A stretch of 9,398 nt of DNA, taken from the NCBI GenBank assembly GCA_028292185.1, contig JAQGMT010000398.1, forward strand, positions 1-9,398, given 5' to 3'. The notes beneath the pieces were generated by a model. The model saw nothing but the letters and a program-made list of their open reading frames with translations. It was not told the DNA's origin and did no database searches. Made by a program: the position numbers and the translations under genes. Positions 5,491-9,398 of this stretch are shown here, piece by piece; the stretch's first letter is position 1; each line of letters begins with the position of its first letter. The DNA comes from Ramlibacter sp. GTDB taxonomy: Bacteria; Pseudomonadota; Gammaproteobacteria; Burkholderiales; Burkholderiaceae_C.

Positions 5491-7260
5491 ATGCAATTCT
5501 TCATCCAGAACATGGCCCCGATCATGTTCGCGGGCCTGATCATCTTCCTGCTGATGGGCTTTCCCGTGGCCTTCAGCCTGGGCGCCTGCGGCCTGTTCTT
5601 CGGCCTGATCGGCGTGCAACTCGGCGTCCTGCCGGAGGCCTTGCTGCAAGCCTTGCCGCTGCGCCTGTTCGGCATCATGCAGAACGACACGCTGCTGGCG
5701 GTCCCTTTCTTCACGCTCATGGGTCTGATCCTGGAGCGCAGCGGCATGGCCGAAGACCTGCTCGACACCATCGGGCAGTTGTTCGGCCCGGTGCGCGGCG
5801 GCCTGGCGCTGGCGGTGATCTTCGTCGGTGCTCTGCTGGCCGCGACCACCGGTGTGGTGGCCGCTTCGGTGATCTCCATGGGCCTCATCTCGCTGCCGAT
5901 CATGCTGCGCTATGGCTATGACCGGCGCCTCGCCTCGGGCGTGATCGCCGCGTCCGGGACGCTGGCCCAGATCATTCCGCCTTCGCTGGTACTGATCGTG
6001 CTGGCCGATCAGCTGGGCCGCAGCGTGGGCGACATGTACAAGGGCGCTTTCATCCCCGGGTTCATGTTGACGGCGTTCTACGCCATCTTCGTCATCATCG
6101 TCGCGTTCGTGAAGCCGGGCTGGGTGCCGGCCTTGCCGGTCGAGGCCCGCACCTTCCGCGAGCCCAACGGCAAGAGCGGCGTGCCTTCGCTGCTGGTGCT
6201 GACCGCGGTTTGCGTGGCCTCGGCCATCATCCTGGGAGAGAACTACGCCCGCGTTTCGGGCTGGTTCCAGGGTACGAAGGTGGACAGCGTCGCCACCGAC
6301 GAAACCATCGTGGTGTCGATGTGCGCCGGCGTGCTGCTGGCGTTCATCATGGCCGTGATCAACAAGCTGTTGCGCATGCACCTGCTGTCGCGGATGGCGG
6401 AGCGGGTGACTTTCGTGCTGATCCCGCCCTTGCTGCTGATCTTCCTGGTGCTGGGCACGATCTTCCTGGGCATCGCCACGCCGACCGAAGGCGGCGCAAT
6501 GGGCGCGCTGGGCGCCGTCATCATGGCAGCGGTGCGCGGACGATTGAGTTTCTCGCTGCTGAAACAGGCCTTGAACACCACCACCAAGCTGGCCTGCTTT
6601 GTGGTGTTCATCCTGATCGGCTCGACCATGTTCAGCCTGGTGTTCCAGGGCGTCGACGGCCAGAAGTGGGTCGAGCACCTGCTCACCGGCCTGCCAGGCG
6701 GCGTCGTCGGCTTCCTGATCGTCGTCAACATCCTGATTTTCTTCCTGGCGTTCTTCCTCGACTTCTTCGAGCTCTCCTTCATCGTGGTGCCGCTGCTGGC
6801 GCCGGTGGCGGACAAGCTCGGGGTCGACCTGATCTGGTTCGGCGTGCTGCTGGGCGTGAACATGCAGACTTCGTTCATGCACCCGCCGTTCGGCTTCGCG
6901 CTGTTCTATTTGCGCAGCGTGGCGCCGACCAAGGAATACACCGACCGGGTCACCCGCAAATTGCTGGCGCCCGTGACCACGATGCAGATTTATTGGGGCG
7001 CGGTGCCCTTCGTGCTGATCCAGATCATCATGGTGGGATTGATCATCGCGTTCCCCGGGATCGTGACCGGCGGGCTGGACAAGAACGAAAAGATCGACCT
7101 GGACAAGGTGATGCTGCAGATGAACAAGGATATGCAGAACGCCACGCCGGCTGCGCCCGCCGCCAGCGGAGCCGCTCCCGACGCGATGCCCACCCCGGCG
7201 CAGGAGCAGAAGACGGAAGACGACGAACAGAAGAAGATCGACGAGCTGTTCAAGAAATAG
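5491..7260 (+). CDS. TRAP transporter large permease subunit (DctM/FcbT3-like)
   Basis: Large transport subunit that carries the substrate across the inner membrane with a sodium gradient, 589 residues. A typical DctM is about 430, so this is the long FcbT3-like type (COG4664). Landmarks are GFPVAFSLG (24-32), the SGTLAQIIPPSLVLIVLAD region (near 155-173), GIATPTEGGAMGALG (near 327-341) and HPPFGFALFYLR (near 463-474). Many membrane helices run through most of the chain. The extra length comes from a middle insertion (about 215-275) and a hydrophilic C-terminal tail (about 529-589) rich in Ala/Pro and then Glu/Lys. The ATG at 5491 is chosen because GAGGA lies 7 bases upstream (5479-5483) and the first helix follows at once; the open frame further upstream is antisense-like overlap with DctQ. 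The DctP partner must be encoded elsewhere. Confidence 0.92.
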   Translation: MQFFIQNMAPIMFAGLIIFLLMGFPVAFSLGACGLFFGLIGVQLGVLPEALLQALPLRLFGIMQNDTLLAVPFFTLMGLILERSGMAEDLLDTIGQLFGPVRGGLALAVIFVGALLAATTGVVAASVISMGLISLPIMLRYGYDRRLASGVIAASGTLAQIIPPSLVLIVLADQLGRSVGDMYKGAFIPGFMLTAFYAIFVIIVAFVKPGWVPALPVEARTFREPNGKSGVPSLLVLTAVCVASAIILGENYARVSGWFQGTKVDSVATDETIVVSMCAGVLLAFIMAVINKLLRMHLLSRMAERVTFVLIPPLLLIFLVLGTIFLGIATPTEGGAMGALGAVIMAAVRGRLSFSLLKQALNTTTKLACFVVFILIGSTMFSLVFQGVDGQKWVEHLLTGLPGGVVGFLIVVNILIFFLAFFLDFFELSFIVVPLLAPVADKLGVDLIWFGVLLGVNMQTSFMHPPFGFALFYLRSVAPTKEYTDRVTRKLLAPVTTMQIYWGAVPFVLIQIIMVGLIIAFPGIVTGGLDKNEKIDLDKVMLQMNKDMQNATPAAPAASGAAPDAMPTPAQEQKTEDDEQKKIDELFKK

Positions 7261-7350
7261 CACCGCCCCGGGGCGGGCGCCGGTGGGCTCCCCCTAGTGG
7301 TTTGACCCAATGGCGGCTGCCGGAGGCAGTGGCGAAACTCCATCGGCACC
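7261..7350. other. Spacer with GC-rich inverted repeats between the TRAP and ABC operons
   Basis: The 90 bases between the dctM stop and the ATPase start hold a perfect 14-base palindrome CCGCCCC/GGGGCGG (7263-7276). Its left edge can pair alternatively with CGGTG at 7281-7285 (CACCG at 7261-7265). A second hairpin CTGCC-GGA-GGCAG lies at 7317-7329. No T-run follows either one, so a canonical intrinsic terminator is not supported. They could impede transcription, protect the upstream message end, or be part of a dispersed intergenic repeat. I see no clear promoter for the downstream ABC genes. Confidence 0.5.
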
Positions 7351-8424
<1,074 letters not shown>

Positions 8425-8458
8425 CGCGCTCCCATACTTTTCTTCCCGGCTGACCACA

Positions 8459-8464
8459 TAAGGA
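8459..8464 (+). promoter_or_regulatory. Strong ribosome binding site of the solute-binding protein gene
   Basis: AAGGAG, a near-perfect Shine-Dalgarno sequence, lies 8 bases before the ATG at 8473 and fixes that start. It is clearly stronger than the site before the upstream ATPase gene, in line with the excess of binding protein usually needed over ATPase. Confidence 0.75.
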
Positions 8465-8472
8465 GACAAGCC

Positions 8473-9398
8473 ATGACCGAGTTCAATCGCCGCAAGTTCC
8501 TCGAGGGCTCCGCCGGTGTGGCGGCCGCCGCCACCCTGGGCACGGGCGCCACGGTGTTCGCGCCGGCCGTCCACGCGCAGAACATCACCTTCAAGCCGGA
8601 AAAGGGCGCCAAGCTGCGCGTGCTGCGCTGGAGCCGTTTCGTGCAGGGCGACATCGACGCCTACATGAAGAACGTGCAGGCGTTCACCGCCAAGACCGGC
8701 ATCGAAGTGCGGGTGGACAACGAAGGCTGGGAAGACGTGCGTCCGAAGGCGGCAGTGGCCGCGAACACGGGCGCCGGCCCCGACATCATCCTGTCGACCA
8801 ACGACGACGCGAACCTCTATCCCGAGAAGCTGCTGGACGTGACGGACCTGGCCGAGTACCTCGGCAAGAAGTATGGTGGCTGGTATCCCGCGGTGCAGTC
8901 CTACCTCCGGCCCGACGGCAAGAAGTGGCTCGGCCTGGGCCTGGGCGCCGCGGGTTCGATGATGGTCTACCGCACCAGCATGCTCAAGGCGGCGGGCTTC
9001 GACAGCTTCCCCAAGGACACCGACGGCTTCCTGAAGATGCTGCAGGCGCTGCACGCCAAGGGCACCCCGGGCGGCTTCGCCCTGGGCAACGCCACCGGCG
9101 ACGGCCTGTGGTGCAACTGGCTGGTCTGGGCCTTCGGCGGCAAGCTGGTGGACCAGAACAACAAGGTCGTGATCGACAGCGCGGAAACGGCCAAGGCGCT
9201 GGAGTACGGCAAGCAGATGTACGCCACCTTCATCCCGGGCACGCTGTCCTGGCTCGACCCGAACAACAACAAGGCGTTCCTGGACGGCCAGATCAGCGTC
9301 ACCAACAACGGCATCTCGATCTACTACGCGACGAAGACCTCGCCCGAGGCGAAGCTCAAGGAGATGGCGCAGGACATCAACCATGCGTCGTTCCCGGT
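8473..9398 (+). CDS. ABC transporter extracellular solute-binding protein, Tat-exported (3' end outside window)
   Basis: Periplasmic binding protein (family 1, carbohydrate type) that would capture substrate for the importer whose ATPase is encoded just upstream. Only the first 308 codons are present; the frame is open to the window's right edge, and such proteins usually run to 410-450 residues. The N-terminus is a twin-arginine signal peptide: NRRKFLEG (5-12), an alanine-rich hydrophobic core, and a probable cleavage at VHA/Q (35/36). The mature part has features common to the family: LRVLRWSRFV (48-57), the GAGPDIILSTND stretch, the Gly-rich LGLGLGAAGSMMVYRTSMLK region followed by AAGFDSFPKDTDGFLK, and a WCNWLVWAFGGKLVD segment. 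The ATG at 8473 is set by the AAGGAG site upstream and by the Tat motif. Permease genes are expected downstream. The sugar or polyol is unknown. Confidence 0.9.
   Translation, partial: MTEFNRRKFLEGSAGVAAAATLGTGATVFAPAVHAQNITFKPEKGAKLRVLRWSRFVQGDIDAYMKNVQAFTAKTGIEVRVDNEGWEDVRPKAAVAANTGAGPDIILSTNDDANLYPEKLLDVTDLAEYLGKKYGGWYPAVQSYLRPDGKKWLGLGLGAAGSMMVYRTSMLKAAGFDSFPKDTDGFLKMLQALHAKGTPGGFALGNATGDGLWCNWLVWAFGGKLVDQNNKVVIDSAETAKALEYGKQMYATFIPGTLSWLDPNNNKAFLDGQISVTNNGISIYYATKTSPEAKLKEMAQDINHASFP

Noticed and set aside
5080..7263. Long minus-strand open frame (727 codons) opposite dctQ and dctM
   Set aside because: His/Gln/Arg/Asp-rich low-information protein, typical of the antisense of a GC-rich membrane-protein gene. 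No domain is recognisable.
7263..7285. Intrinsic terminator after dctM
   Set aside because: The stem is strong but there is no T-run after it, so it is reported only as an inverted repeat.

Overview
The window is GC-rich (very high third-position G/C), tightly packed and fully coding apart from short gaps. Codon use, protein relatedness and the abundance of TRAP and ABC uptake systems suggest a beta-proteobacterium of the order Burkholderiales, in the Comamonadaceae/Ramlibacter/Variovorax range. This is inferred from protein style; no rRNA or other marker is present. There are no RNA genes, insertion sequences, CRISPR arrays or prophage genes, and no gene-free stretch reaches 300 bases.

Left part (1-3449): an oxyanion module. 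On the minus strand, reading right to left, lie the permease, ATPase and periplasmic binding protein of a tungstate-type ABC importer (TupB-TupC-TupA). Both gene junctions are 4-base ATGA stop/start overlaps. Diverging from tupB across about 56 bases is a regulator on the plus strand that joins a ModE-type winged helix-turn-helix to a periplasmic-binding-protein-like sensor domain. It is the obvious candidate controller of the importer.

Middle (3453-4879): convergent with the regulator, only 3 bases away, is a single minus-strand gene of the EgtB/SenA family (DinB-like iron domain plus SUMF1/FGE-sulfatase domain). The iron-binding HxxxH motif reads HEDLR, so the third histidine is an arginine. 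No other ergothioneine or selenoneine gene is nearby. This is the most unusual gene in the window. A 161-base divergent spacer follows.

Right part (4880-9398, all plus strand): the small and large membrane subunits of a TRAP transporter (FcbT2/FcbT3-like DctQ and DctM) without an adjacent DctP binding protein. After a 90-base spacer with GC-rich hairpins comes the start of a carbohydrate-type (CUT1) ABC importer: a MalK/UgpC-family ATPase and a Tat-exported solute-binding protein that runs off the right edge. The permease genes are presumably just beyond it.

Most genes are ordinary. I do not see a convincing new multi-gene system. The points most worth a second look are the EgtB/SenA-like protein lacking an iron ligand, the ModE-HTH/binding-protein hybrid regulator, and possible leaderless starts of two minus-strand genes.
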